A stretch of DNA of 64,000 nt from Chitinophagaceae bacterium (GTDB taxonomy: Bacteria; Bacteroidota; Bacteroidia; Chitinophagales; Chitinophagaceae), in contig JAIEMP010000005.1 in the NCBI GenBank assembly GCA_019752045.1, forward strand, positions 1 to 64,000. Direction: 5' to 3'. A model generated the notes under the pieces. That model did no database searches. It was not told the DNA's origin and saw only the letters and a list, made by a program, of their open reading frames with translations. Numbering within the stretch: position 1 is the stretch's first letter; the number at the start of each line of letters is the position of its first letter. The position numbers and the translations under genes were made by a program. Shown here in pieces: positions 1 to 8,478 of the stretch.

Positions 1-258
1 TTTTTTTACAGCACCGGGTTTTATTTTTGAAGGCCGCTTGATTGAATAACGATGCCGCTTACACGAAACTTTACCGCCTGATTTTTTGAAGGAAGGAGAG
101 TTTTTTCACAGTCTGACGAACAGGTATTGCCGATGGTGGGGAATTTTATATTCACCCGCCAGAACCGCTGCCTGGCTTATTGATAAAGTTAAATAGTAAG
201 AATTAAAGTCGGGTTTTATTCCTATAGCCCTGCCATATTGCAAATAGTAACGCTCTTA
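1..258. other. left edge, no recognisable gene
   Basis: No convincing reading frame crosses this stretch on either strand. One plus-strand frame stays open for about 15 codons from the edge before a stop, which could be the tail of a gene outside the window but is too short to judge. It lies downstream of the first minus-strand gene. Confidence 0.3.
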
Positions 259-1410
259 TCACCGGTATTGACTTCTCTCAACTTCAACTTTTTGGCCATT
301 CCTTTTTTCAATTAGTAATCTGTCCCAAGTTGCGATACTTATAAAATACCAAGTTAAAAAATCACAATCACTTTTAAAGTCGCCGGCTGTTTTTCCATTG
401 ATTGATTTAACTTCTTCTCCAATTTCAAAATCATTCTCTTTCTGCTTATCAGCAATTGTGATACTGCTGGTTTTAAGTTGATTGTCTTTGAGCAAAAATG
501 AAACAGGAAAGGCTGAAACAAATGTATTTTTTTCCTTTAACAACAGGTAATACTTCTTTTCACTGTTATTGATGATTACTTTTTCACACGTTGAACTGAA
601 AAATTGAAGACCTATTTTAAAATCTGTATCAGTTTTAAAATCTGCGGGGATTTGATTAAAGTCTGTTTTATTTATTTTTATATCATTAAGCAATGTTGTT
701 TCTGTAAGCGACGGTTTTGAGAGGCCTCCGGCTGCAAAAGTTGAAGCCATTTTAGCAGTAACAAGATGTTGTGCCTTTTTTGTTTCTACCAGGTTGTTGA
801 TTTTATCTGTTTTAGGGATTGTCATCACACCATTAAAACCAAAGTCAATAAGCACATCATCAAATGGAATATCGTTTATTCTTAGTTTTATTCTTGGTGT
901 ATTATAGCTGTATTTTACCGGAATAACAGTCATTTCCCCGGTTGTTTCAAACCTTTTTTTTGATACTTTAAGTAACCTTTTTTTAAAATCAATTTCCCAG
1001 TTTAATTGATTTATGACATCAGCGCCCAGTAAATACAGGTTCATACAATACAAGTATTGCATATCGGTTATTGAAGCTTTTACATTTTGAAATGTAAAGC
1101 CCGCAACGGAAAGTTGTTTGGTAATTACCGTTTGTAAATTTGTTATTTTCCCGTTTCCATCTACTATCCGTTGTGTAGATTTTTTCCTTTCAACTCCATT
1201 CCGCTTTTCATCGTTTGTAGTTGCAATACCTTCGGCAGCACCGGTGTCAAAAGCAAAATCAGTTTCAATACCATTTAACCGGCCTTTAAATACTAGTAAT
1301 TTTTTTTCTGTTGAAAACGGAATTTCATAAACCAGGTCGTTTTGTGCTTTACAATATACTGTGATGAATACTAAAAAAGAGATGCTTAAAATGAAATATC
1401 GCTTATTCAT
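259..1410 (-). CDS. secreted retropepsin-like aspartyl protease with C-terminal PDZ-like part
   Basis: This is a 383-residue exported protein with a hydrophobic signal segment (residues 5-22, ending CKAQ). An aspartyl protease motif FDTGA has its Asp at residue 55. A second lobe begins with LIDFGFNG, where the usual D-T-G reads D-F-G. The last ~90 residues resemble a PDZ domain (FEIGEEVKSINGKTAGDF). Bacteroidota encode many such periplasmic retropepsin/PDZ proteins, generally of unknown substrate. The ATG at 1410 gives a proper signal peptide. It is related in design to the protein at 7204-8388, which keeps D-T-G in both lobes. Protease activity is inferred from the motif only. Confidence 0.75.
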   Translation of the reverse strand: MNKRYFILSISFLVFITVYCKAQNDLVYEIPFSTEKKLLVFKGRLNGIETDFAFDTGAAEGIATTNDEKRNGVERKKSTQRIVDGNGKITNLQTVITKQLSVAGFTFQNVKASITDMQYLYCMNLYLLGADVINQLNWEIDFKKRLLKVSKKRFETTGEMTVIPVKYSYNTPRIKLRINDIPFDDVLIDFGFNGVMTIPKTDKINNLVETKKAQHLVTAKMASTFAAGGLSKPSLTETTLLNDIKINKTDFNQIPADFKTDTDFKIGLQFFSSTCEKVIINNSEKKYYLLLKEKNTFVSAFPVSFLLKDNQLKTSSITIADKQKENDFEIGEEVKSINGKTAGDFKSDCDFLTWYFISIATWDRLLIEKRNGQKVEVERSQYR

Positions 1411-1566
1411 TAATTTTATTTATTAAAAATGGTGTTGCTAACGATAAAGTCTTTAACTACACTGGCTTTAAATCGAACAGAGCCTTGTGCATACAGGAAA
1501 ACTGTATTCCGTCTTTCCCCGCCAACATAAATGTGCACTTCGTATAATTTGTTTTTCCGGGTTCTA

Positions 1567-2403
1567 TTATTTTAGAATATCCTTTACTTCTATTACTTCA
1601 AAATCAGAATTGTTACTGAATAAATGCTTCAAAATAGGGATATGTCCCTGTCCAAATATCACGATAATACGTTTATCAGTTGGCTTTACGATCCGCAAAA
1701 TATTGGTATAAATGTGAATGTTCGTACTGTACCAATCTGCAACTAAATCCGCACCTGTGTAATTTCTGTCCTTTCCTATTCTTGCAAAATATTTGGTGTA
1801 AAGCCCTAAATTAGTTTGAAGAGCTTCTTCTGTGTTGCAAAAAATTAAAAAATTCCGTAAGGATAATTTTGTTAAGTTACTGTCAATCTCCTGTGTAAAA
1901 CTACTACCTGCCTGTTGTAAACGTTCTAAAATATTTGTTTGATTATTCTGAAGAGCAAAATTACTTACGGTATCAGCATTAAAATGACCATAACTGTAAT
2001 TGATGCAGGTTGGTGTTTTGATACCTGATTTTTTTACTGCCTGAAAGCCAAACAAATCCCTTTCGTTATCACGAAGTTTATAGCGACCCATGAAATAAGC
2101 ATTGTAAATACTATCCATCTCTATCTGGTCTTCCATTGGGTATTCTAAACAAATTTGTTGGGGATTAAATGCTGCCAATTTGTTTACTACCTCTTGAATT
2201 TCTTTCTGCTTACTTATCGTGTGCAGGTCAATTTTTTTGTTTTTGTATAAGTCAGAAGTTGAAGGCGTCAAATGAAAAGTACCTAACAGCACAATTTGTA
2301 CTTTATCTTTTTTTTGCGCATGAATGTCAGCCAAAGCTAAGCACGTTAGAAATAGTATACAAAAAAGGATGTGTGTGATGCGCTTGAAATTTTCAGATAT
2401 CAT
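1567..2403 (-). CDS. DUF5694 family secreted protein
   Basis: This 278-residue protein has an N-terminal signal segment (ITHILFCILFLTCLALADIHAQ). The body begins VQIVLLGTFHLTPS and continues with ICLEYP, which I recognise as the DUF5694 pattern, distantly related to the TraB/GumN-like fold in which GTFH and E residues cluster. A second conserved part near the C-terminus reads RIIVIFGQGHIPILKHLF. Function is unknown. Family proteins are often isolated secreted genes in Bacteroidota. The start ATG at 2403 leaves a normal signal peptide. Confidence 0.7.
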   Translation of the reverse strand: MISENFKRITHILFCILFLTCLALADIHAQKKDKVQIVLLGTFHLTPSTSDLYKNKKIDLHTISKQKEIQEVVNKLAAFNPQQICLEYPMEDQIEMDSIYNAYFMGRYKLRDNERDLFGFQAVKKSGIKTPTCINYSYGHFNADTVSNFALQNNQTNILERLQQAGSSFTQEIDSNLTKLSLRNFLIFCNTEEALQTNLGLYTKYFARIGKDRNYTGADLVADWYSTNIHIYTNILRIVKPTDKRIIVIFGQGHIPILKHLFSNNSDFEVIEVKDILK

Positions 2404-2632
2404 TGTAAGATGAATTAAACACTATTAATTTAAGGATGGTTTTTTACGAGTTTCATCAAAGCGCAGCGTAGATGTTACTGAAAGATTCTTAAAACATTCA
2501 GACGCTAAACTGCTGATGATATATGATTGTTTTACAAGTTAAGATAAAATGCTCTTGAATGTTTTATGAGGCCGAACAAAAGAAGTTATATACTATTTGA
2601 AACCTTGTAAATAATACGAAAATGGTTGGGTT

Positions 2633-3214
2633 TCACAGTTCATGTCTGGTGTGTTTTTTACTCGTAAGATAAATTGATGTTGGAATTAATATGGTGCCAA
2701 CTACAAAAACGAGTAGTCCTGATAGAATATTATTTATCGTTACATACGCTTCGAGTCTTTTAAACAAATAAAACCCAAAAGGTATAAAGGCGAATGCTCC
2801 TGTTATAAGACCGGGGTTGTATTTCTTTAGTTTAACGAACATAACAGTATGCATTATTCCGTTTAAGATAGTTATTCCAATCAGCCCAAAAGTGAGGTAG
2901 ATCATTTTTGTCCCTACAATAGATGCAACTATGTACATTGTCCACGCTAATACAATATTTACGATTAAAACGCCACGGTCATTTAAGGGAAATTTTGTTA
3001 TAGGGTTTTTGTTAAAAATGTTGGCATTATAAAATTCTTTAAACTTACCCGGAAATGAATATTCTTCAAATTGGTGAAGTAACAGGATTGCTAAATGAAA
3101 CCAAATAAGTGTTTCAATATGTTGTATTTCTTTGTCAAAAGAAAAAGCAGTGATAAGAATACCTGTTGCAAATATTCCACCAAAAGTTGCCCAATATTTG
3201 TTGATATAGTTCAT
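2633..3214 (-). CDS. HXXEE domain membrane protein
   Basis: This 193-residue integral membrane protein has about six hydrophobic segments. The family signature LLLHQFEEYSFPG places His47-x-x-Glu50-Glu51 in the second segment. The companion motif of the family (GIMHTVMFVKLKKYNPGLITG, broken here at the second G) follows around residue 120. The family is named for this His/Glu constellation, which suggests a metal- or acid-dependent membrane enzyme, but no member role is established that I can name. It is a monocistronic-looking gene with free space on both sides. Confidence 0.75.
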   Translation of the reverse strand: MNYINKYWATFGGIFATGILITAFSFDKEIQHIETLIWFHLAILLLHQFEEYSFPGKFKEFYNANIFNKNPITKFPLNDRGVLIVNIVLAWTMYIVASIVGTKMIYLTFGLIGITILNGIMHTVMFVKLKKYNPGLITGAFAFIPFGFYLFKRLEAYVTINNILSGLLVFVVGTILIPTSIYLTSKKHTRHEL

Positions 3215-3588
3215 TTATAAATGACTAAAAATTTAAACTTGCTTTCTCCTTTATCAAACCTGTGTATAAGTTTTGTAAACCTGCAGGTAACGGACAGCTA
3301 TTGCTGCAGCAGGGATGTTTTATAGTCCCCAGCTCTTAACCTCTGCCCGATTGAACCACTGTTGAAGATAATTAAAAAAACTCAAAAGCAAAAGACGGGA
3401 AACAGAAACATGTTAGTGTAGTGTAAATGCTTTCTCGGAATTTAAAGAACATTAAACGGATTAGTTGTTGTTTTCCTTTTTTACACAGATTTCATGTTGG
3501 TAGCAGTTCATTTTATCAATCAAGAGTTTTTAAAATACTCAATCCTTCACCCAATTTGTGTCCCGAAGCCCCTTATTGTGTGTCGTTT
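3215..3588. other. intergenic stretch with no recognisable feature
   Basis: These 374 bases lie between the HXXEE gene and the 3' end of the S41 peptidase gene. Short open frames on the plus strand (about 3427-3681) overlap the peptidase gene and show no family-like protein, so I treat them as chance frames. I see no convincing hairpin with a T-run. Confidence 0.4.
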
Positions 3589-5112
3589 TTATTTCTCACT
3601 TATCATCTTTTTTACAAACTCAATTTCTGTGTCAATCCCTTTGAGTTTATCCTTAATTGTCGGGATTACTTTATAGTCTAAAAAGTTTACATGTGGAATG
3701 GTGTAGGGTTTATCAGTACCCCCACCTGTAACCGGTATAGTTACTTTAACTTTGCTATTTGGCAATGCTACATTCAAACTCCAACCGCCACTACCAACAC
3801 CTGCGTCCATATCATCTCCATTGTCTTCACCAATAACTTTAATGTAGCCGTTGTCTTTTTGAATTAGGTATTTCATTTTCCCTGCAAAGGCAAAGCCTGC
3901 TGAAAATGTTAAGCCATTTTGCAAGAGAAAAACATTCCCTTTGTAAGCATTAGCCATTAACGGCTTTCCTTTTGTGTCGTGTTCTGTATATTCAGATTTC
4001 AGTTTAAATCTTCCATCAGGTAGTTTGTCTATAAGTGCATAAGGATTGTATTGAAATGCCATTAACAGTTGTTTATTCTGTTCTGTTTGCTCTACATATT
4101 TTAATTGTGTAAACTTATCACTTTGTACATAAGAAAGCCCTGCTTTATCATCAGGTGGAATAGCTCTGAAATAACTGGTTGCAATTTGCCAATTATCATC
4201 ACCGCCTTCATTGTTTCGAATATCTACAATCAAATTTTCAATGCCGTCTTGTTTAATTTGGCTGAACATTTTTTCAAATAGCATATTAAACTTTACACTG
4301 TCTTTTTCTACTCTGTAAGATGAAAAGGTTTCAAATTTCAGATAGCCTAGTTTAAGTTTTGGGTCAAGTTGTTTGTATTCAATGAAAGTATCCCAAGCAC
4401 CGATGTCTTTACCTGTTTGTTCTTTGTAAGCATTGGCAATAGTTTGTGGTAATTCCGTTTGTACGCTAACTTTCACTTTTGATTTTTTGCCAAAAGGAAT
4501 AATTTCTAACTCGTAATTGTTCGCAGGATAAAGCACTTGCAATAAATACTGAAACTGGTAGTAAGTTCCTAAAACCTGATATTTATAAGTTGTGTTTCTG
4601 CCGTTAGCAAAAATGTAATCGCAAAATTTGTTTGAAAGTTCTGTTACCGATTTACCATTAATTGATACAATTTGACTTCCGTTTGGAATAGCTTTATTGC
4701 TGCTGCAATTATTTACGATGTAAAGTTTTCTATCTAAAAATCTTAAAACAAAAGGCAGATGTTTTCTGCTCTTGGGTAAACTACCCATTTTAAAATTAAT
4801 GCCACCTTCTGCATTAGTCATAATTACTCCATCGTGTCCGTGTTTTAATGCAGCCATACAATACCGAACTTTTAAATAGAATTGTTCGGTATCGGTATTT
4901 TCTGAAAGAGAATTATAAACGCTGTCATAAAGTACCTTAAATCTTTCTTGGGTTATAAACCAATTTAAACCTGCGTGCATTTCTTGCATACTGGTTCTAA
5001 AAACATTAAAATCCTCCTGCTGTTGTCCAAGTGTCAATTTCTGTTGGGCATTAGCAGTTCGTAGTCCTAAAAATAAAAGGAATACAATAGTCAATCGGAT
5101 TCGATTATTCAT
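3589..5112 (-). CDS. S41 family peptidase
   Basis: This 507-residue exported protein (signal peptide ending RTANAQQ) has the S41 C-terminal processing peptidase layout: a helical N-terminal part (30-100), a PDZ-like region around 120-215 (VNNCSSNKAIPNGSQIVSINGKS, split by the family insertion) and a peptidase core from about 290. The strand VDIRNNEGGD and the nucleophile turn LTFSAGFAFAG (Ser404) are both visible. The Lys that usually follows about 25 residues later is not obvious; the matching loop reads VIGEDNGDD, so a Ser/Glu-type mechanism or altered catalysis is possible. The start codon overlaps the end of the upstream lipoprotein gene by 8 bases, so the two are probably co-translated. 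Confidence 0.8.
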   Translation of the reverse strand: MNNRIRLTIVFLLFLGLRTANAQQKLTLGQQQEDFNVFRTSMQEMHAGLNWFITQERFKVLYDSVYNSLSENTDTEQFYLKVRYCMAALKHGHDGVIMTNAEGGINFKMGSLPKSRKHLPFVLRFLDRKLYIVNNCSSNKAIPNGSQIVSINGKSVTELSNKFCDYIFANGRNTTYKYQVLGTYYQFQYLLQVLYPANNYELEIIPFGKKSKVKVSVQTELPQTIANAYKEQTGKDIGAWDTFIEYKQLDPKLKLGYLKFETFSSYRVEKDSVKFNMLFEKMFSQIKQDGIENLIVDIRNNEGGDDNWQIATSYFRAIPPDDKAGLSYVQSDKFTQLKYVEQTEQNKQLLMAFQYNPYALIDKLPDGRFKLKSEYTEHDTKGKPLMANAYKGNVFLLQNGLTFSAGFAFAGKMKYLIQKDNGYIKVIGEDNGDDMDAGVGSGGWSLNVALPNSKVKVTIPVTGGGTDKPYTIPHVNFLDYKVIPTIKDKLKGIDTEIEFVKKMISEK

Positions 5113-5467
5113 TGATTTTATAGCTAAGGGTTAGTGTGTTTGGATTAAAATTTTTAACAAAAAGATGTCCATCTGCTGGTATTGATACGGTCTGACTACT
5201 ATTAGCCTGAAGCGATGGGTTTATCCATTTTTCTGTTCCGTTACTTTTTACATAATAAATCTCACAGGATTGGTTAGCGTTTGAGTTTGTCAATACAACT
5301 TCAAAACCTGGATGTTTGATGTCCTTCCAAACTCTTAGTTCTCCTTTTGCTGGAATTTCAAGATTACCTGATTTTGGTTGAATGTTTGCAAGGTTTCTGC
5401 TTGAATTACAAGCGACAGCAATTACAATGATTGCTAAAAAAGGGGGAATTAATTTTTTCACTGTCAT
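5105..5467 (-). CDS. small lipoprotein of unknown function
   Basis: This 120-residue protein has a lipobox-like end to its signal segment (IVIAVACNSSRN, Cys20). The mature part is beta-rich and has no motif I recognise. It may form a small immunoglobulin-like or jelly-roll domain (FEVVLTNSNANQSCEIYYV). It is the first gene of a two-gene unit whose second gene is the S41 peptidase. A role in presenting or assisting that peptidase at the membrane is only an inference from the 8-base overlap. Confidence 0.6.
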   Translation of the reverse strand: MTVKKLIPPFLAIIVIAVACNSSRNLANIQPKSGNLEIPAKGELRVWKDIKHPGFEVVLTNSNANQSCEIYYVKSNGTEKWINPSLQANSSQTVSIPADGHLFVKNFNPNTLTLSYKINE

Positions 5468-5674
5468 TTATTTAAAATTATGTTGCAAATCTGTCATTAT
5501 TTCTCTTGTAAGTCGTCTCAAATTAAATATTGTAGGTCTCAAATTATGATTTGTGTCGCATTCTCAGATGTCTGCAAAATGGCAATCAAATAGAAAAATA
5601 TCCGCAATGCCCACTGACAATGCCTCGCATTCATGTGTATTGCGGGATATTGTGGTATACTTTTGGGTTGCAAC

Positions 5675-5691
5675 CAACTTTGCCAAAGTTG
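5675..5691. repeat. 17-base perfect palindrome
   Basis: CAACTTTG and CAAAGTTG are perfect inverted arms around a single C. Similar AACTTTG/CAAAGTT palindromes recur between genes in many Bacteroidota, from memory. No T-run follows, so it is not an obvious terminator. Confidence 0.5.
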
Positions 5692-5765
5692 TAACAGACC
5701 GATTGAGAAATTACATCAACTCAAAACTTTTGCTAAGTTGAACACAGCAACAAATGATTAAAAGC

Positions 5766-5796
5766 AAACAACCGATGCACTGCATCGGCTGTTTTT
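5766..5796. terminator. rho-independent terminator-like hairpin downstream of mqnC
   Basis: The stem CCGATGC/GCATCGG has a 3-base loop. It is extended by ACA/TGT across a mismatch and followed by five T on the plus strand. On the minus strand it lies about 75 bases after the mqnC stop, followed by a broken T-rich stretch, so it may serve both directions. Confidence 0.55.
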
Positions 5797-5869
5797 ATCT
5801 GTTATCATCTGCAGCAATCTGCGTCATCCCCGTCTGAATGACATTAGTCGGGCAGGTGCGGTTCTATCA

Positions 5870-7009
5870 TCAATAATCCACCACCTGTTCTTCTATCATA
5901 TTTGGTAACTCTCTCCACTCATATTGTTGTGTGCGGAGTTGCGGTTCAAAGCCTGCTTCACGAATGGCTTCCTGTATGGATTTGTAAGTAAAGCGATGCG
6001 GTGCACCGGCAGCACTCACTACATTTTCTTCCAGCATAATACTTCCAAAATCATTGGCACCTGCCTGTAAACAAAGTTGTGCGGTTTCTTTACCAACGGT
6101 TAACCAGCTGGCCTGTATATTTTTTACATTGGGCAACATGATACGGCTCATCGCAATCATACGAACATATTCTTCAGCAGTAGTTAAATTATGTACACCA
6201 CGAATTTTTGCAAGCAATGTATCTACATCCTGAAAGGTCCATGGAATAAATGCAAGAAAACCTTTTGCTTCTTCCGGTTTGCGGCTTTGCACTTCACGGA
6301 TCTTTGCCAGATGTTCAAAACGTTCCTGTAATGTTTCAACATGACCAAACATCATGGTTGCACTGGTTGTGATGTTGAGCTTGTGTGCTTCGTGCATGAT
6401 ATCCAGCCATTCCTGCGCACCACATTTTCCTTTACTGATTAAACGACGCACACGATCAATTAAAATTTCTGCTCCGGCTCCGGGTAAAGAATCCATCCCC
6501 GCTTCTTTCAATGCTTTCAACACTTCGTGATGAGTTGATTTTTCTAACTTGGTAATATGTGCTACTTCGGGCGGACCGAGTGTGTGCAGTTTAATGTTTG
6601 GATATAATACTTTGAGTTCTTTAAACAGATTCACATAAAAATCTAATCCAAGTTCGGGATGATGTCCGCCTTGTAACAGTAACTGATCACCTCCCCACTT
6701 AATGGTTTCTTCAATTTTCTTTTTATAAGTTTCAATATCGGTGATGTAGGCTTCTGCATGTCCGGGTATGCGAAAGAAATTACAGAATTTACAATTGGCA
6801 ATACAAACATTGGTGGTGTTTACATTGCGGTCTATCTGCCAGGTTACTTTGCCATGCGGCACCTGTTGTTTGCGTAACTCATCGGCCACAAACATCAGTT
6901 CGGTGAGTGGTGCATGTTCAAACAGATACACGCCTTCTTCAACAGATAAGAATTCAAAGTTGGAAGCTTTCTTATAAAGATCATTCAGGTTCATGTGCTG
7001 CAATTTCAA
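5870..7009 (-). CDS. mqnC: cyclic dehypoxanthinyl futalosine synthase (futalosine menaquinone pathway)
   Basis: This 379-residue radical-SAM enzyme forms the cyclised futalosine intermediate of menaquinone synthesis. The 4Fe-4S motif CxxxCxxC is at Cys69, Cys73 and Cys76 (CIANCKFCNFF). It is followed by the MqnC-type stretches LLQGGHHPELGLDFY, SLPGAGAEILIDRVRR and TTSATMMFGHVET, then AFIPWTFQ. MqnE, the closest alternative, lacks this QGGxHPxL/PGAGAEIL combination. An alternative start is Met6 (7 codons of ambiguity at most). The gene is divergent from the protease gene at 7204, with about 190 bases for promoters. Other men/mqn genes are not in the window. Confidence 0.9.
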   Translation of the reverse strand: MKLQHMNLNDLYKKASNFEFLSVEEGVYLFEHAPLTELMFVADELRKQQVPHGKVTWQIDRNVNTTNVCIANCKFCNFFRIPGHAEAYITDIETYKKKIEETIKWGGDQLLLQGGHHPELGLDFYVNLFKELKVLYPNIKLHTLGPPEVAHITKLEKSTHHEVLKALKEAGMDSLPGAGAEILIDRVRRLISKGKCGAQEWLDIMHEAHKLNITTSATMMFGHVETLQERFEHLAKIREVQSRKPEEAKGFLAFIPWTFQDVDTLLAKIRGVHNLTTAEEYVRMIAMSRIMLPNVKNIQASWLTVGKETAQLCLQAGANDFGSIMLEENVVSAAGAPHRFTYKSIQEAIREAGFEPQLRTQQYEWRELPNMIEEQVVDY

Positions 7010-7203
7010 TGTTGAGTAAACGAAAAATAATGGGCAATATGCAATGATTAAAACAGAGGTATAATTATTTTACTGTTTTGCCTGTTGCTTATTGCCTGTT
7101 TTGTATTGTCTTCAAAACAAAGGTACAGCTGGATTTTTTACCAACCACGAAGCGTTTCTGTCATTTCCTTTGTCTAACACATAACTTTCTGCTAAATTGA
7201 AAC

Positions 7204-8388
7204 GTGAAGTTCAATAAAACCATAAGCCTCTTGTTCCTCTGTACCCGTTTGCTGGCGCAGGATACTGACTATCCGCCAGCCAAACTCCTCACCAGCTTTA
7301 AGTTTGAGCAACTCACGGGTGGTATTGTTATTTTACATGCATCGCTCGATCAGTTTGGCGATACGATCAATTTTATATTAGATACAGGAAGCGGCGGTAT
7401 TTCTCTCGATACCTTAACGGCGGCGTATTATAAATTAAAACTGGAAGCAAGTGAACGTACTGTACGTGGTATTGGCGGCGTAAAACAATTGCATTATTAC
7501 AGGGGAGGCACGTTGCATTTTAAAGGACTGGATGTAGAAAAACTGGATTTTCATATTAACGATTATGAAATTTTAAGTGAGGTATATGGATTGCGGGTAG
7601 ATGGTATTATCGGCTACTCTTTTTTTCGTCGTTATATTGTTACACTGGATTATGATAAACAAATGATATCGGTGTACGCACCGGGTAAATATAAGTATCC
7701 CAAAGGCGGTACATTTTTAAAACCAACATTTGCATCTATTCCCATTACGAAACACGAAGTATCAGATGAACGGAGTTATCTCTTAAACTTTTATTTTGAT
7801 ACAGGCGCAGGGATGTGTATGCTGTTTACCGATCAGTTTATAAAAGACAGCAACTTCATCAGCAAAAAACGTAAAATGGTGAGTACCCAGGTAGAAGGGT
7901 TGATTGGAAAAATTGGTATGCGCCTAACGACCATTAAGCGAATGAAGATTGGACCGTATAAATTTTCAAGAGTGCCTGTTCATATTTATGACGATTCGCT
8001 CAATGTATTAAGTTACCCATATATATCCGGGTTAATGGGCAGTGATTTGCTGCGGCGGTTTAATCTGGTGATCAATTACCCCGAACAGATTTTTCATTTA
8101 TCGCCTAACACACACCTGAAAGATCCGTTCGATTATTCGTACACCGGCATGAATTATTATTTTATTGAAGGAAAAATTGTAATAACAGAAGTGCAGCAGG
8201 GCTCACCGGCAGAGAAAGCAGGATTTATACCGGGCGATATTATTTTTGGTGTAGAAAATAATTTCAGCAACAGCATTCAGCAATACAAAGCATTGATGCA
8301 AACCGCAGGCGAAAAAGTAAGAGTGCTTATTTTCCGTAACAATCAACCGCAGCTCATCGAGTTAAAAATTGGCAGTATTTTAAAGTAA
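7204..8388 (+). CDS. bilobal retropepsin-like aspartyl protease with PDZ domain
   Basis: This 394-residue exported protein probably starts at a GTG codon, since no ATG gives the signal peptide (TISLLFLCTRLLAQ). Two aspartyl protease motifs are visible: DTGSGG (Asp60) and DTGAGM (Asp199). Each is followed by the expected hydrophobic-Gly partner strand (VDGIIGYSFF and YISGLMGSDLL). A PDZ domain covers about 305-394 (VQQGSPAEKAGFIPGDIIFG). Two intact D-T-G lobes in one chain mean it could work as a monomer, unlike classical retropepsins. A clean terminator follows 50 bases downstream. Confidence 0.8.
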   Translation: MKFNKTISLLFLCTRLLAQDTDYPPAKLLTSFKFEQLTGGIVILHASLDQFGDTINFILDTGSGGISLDTLTAAYYKLKLEASERTVRGIGGVKQLHYYRGGTLHFKGLDVEKLDFHINDYEILSEVYGLRVDGIIGYSFFRRYIVTLDYDKQMISVYAPGKYKYPKGGTFLKPTFASIPITKHEVSDERSYLLNFYFDTGAGMCMLFTDQFIKDSNFISKKRKMVSTQVEGLIGKIGMRLTTIKRMKIGPYKFSRVPVHIYDDSLNVLSYPYISGLMGSDLLRRFNLVINYPEQIFHLSPNTHLKDPFDYSYTGMNYYFIEGKIVITEVQQGSPAEKAGFIPGDIIFGVENNFSNSIQQYKALMQTAGEKVRVLIFRNNQPQLIELKIGSILK

Positions 8389-8438
8389 TCGCTTCCTGCA
8401 ACTGTTTTTTACCGAATTTTACAACTTCCTTTCACGGA

Positions 8439-8464
8439 AGAGATCAGGATTGATCTCTTTTTAT
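8439..8464 (+). terminator. rho-independent terminator
   Basis: AGAGATCA and TGATCTCT form a perfect 8-base stem with loop GGAT, followed by a T-rich tract. It sits 50 bases after the protease gene and just before the M16 peptidase gene, separating the two plus-strand units. Confidence 0.8.
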
Positions 8465-8478
8465 TTTAATGTTTTTCT

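Larger units (their letters stand above)
5468..5869. other. intergenic stretch with palindrome and terminator
   Basis: These 402 bases lie between the lipoprotein start and the mqnC stop. They hold a 17-base palindrome (5675-5691) and a terminator-like hairpin (5766-5796), listed separately. A 62-codon open frame on the plus strand (5553-5741) has no family resemblance and crosses the palindrome, so I do not call it a gene. Confidence 0.4.

Noticed and set aside
5553-5741. 62-codon plus-strand frame before mqnC
   Set aside because: It crosses a palindrome, shows no family resemblance and lacks a plausible leader; likely chance.
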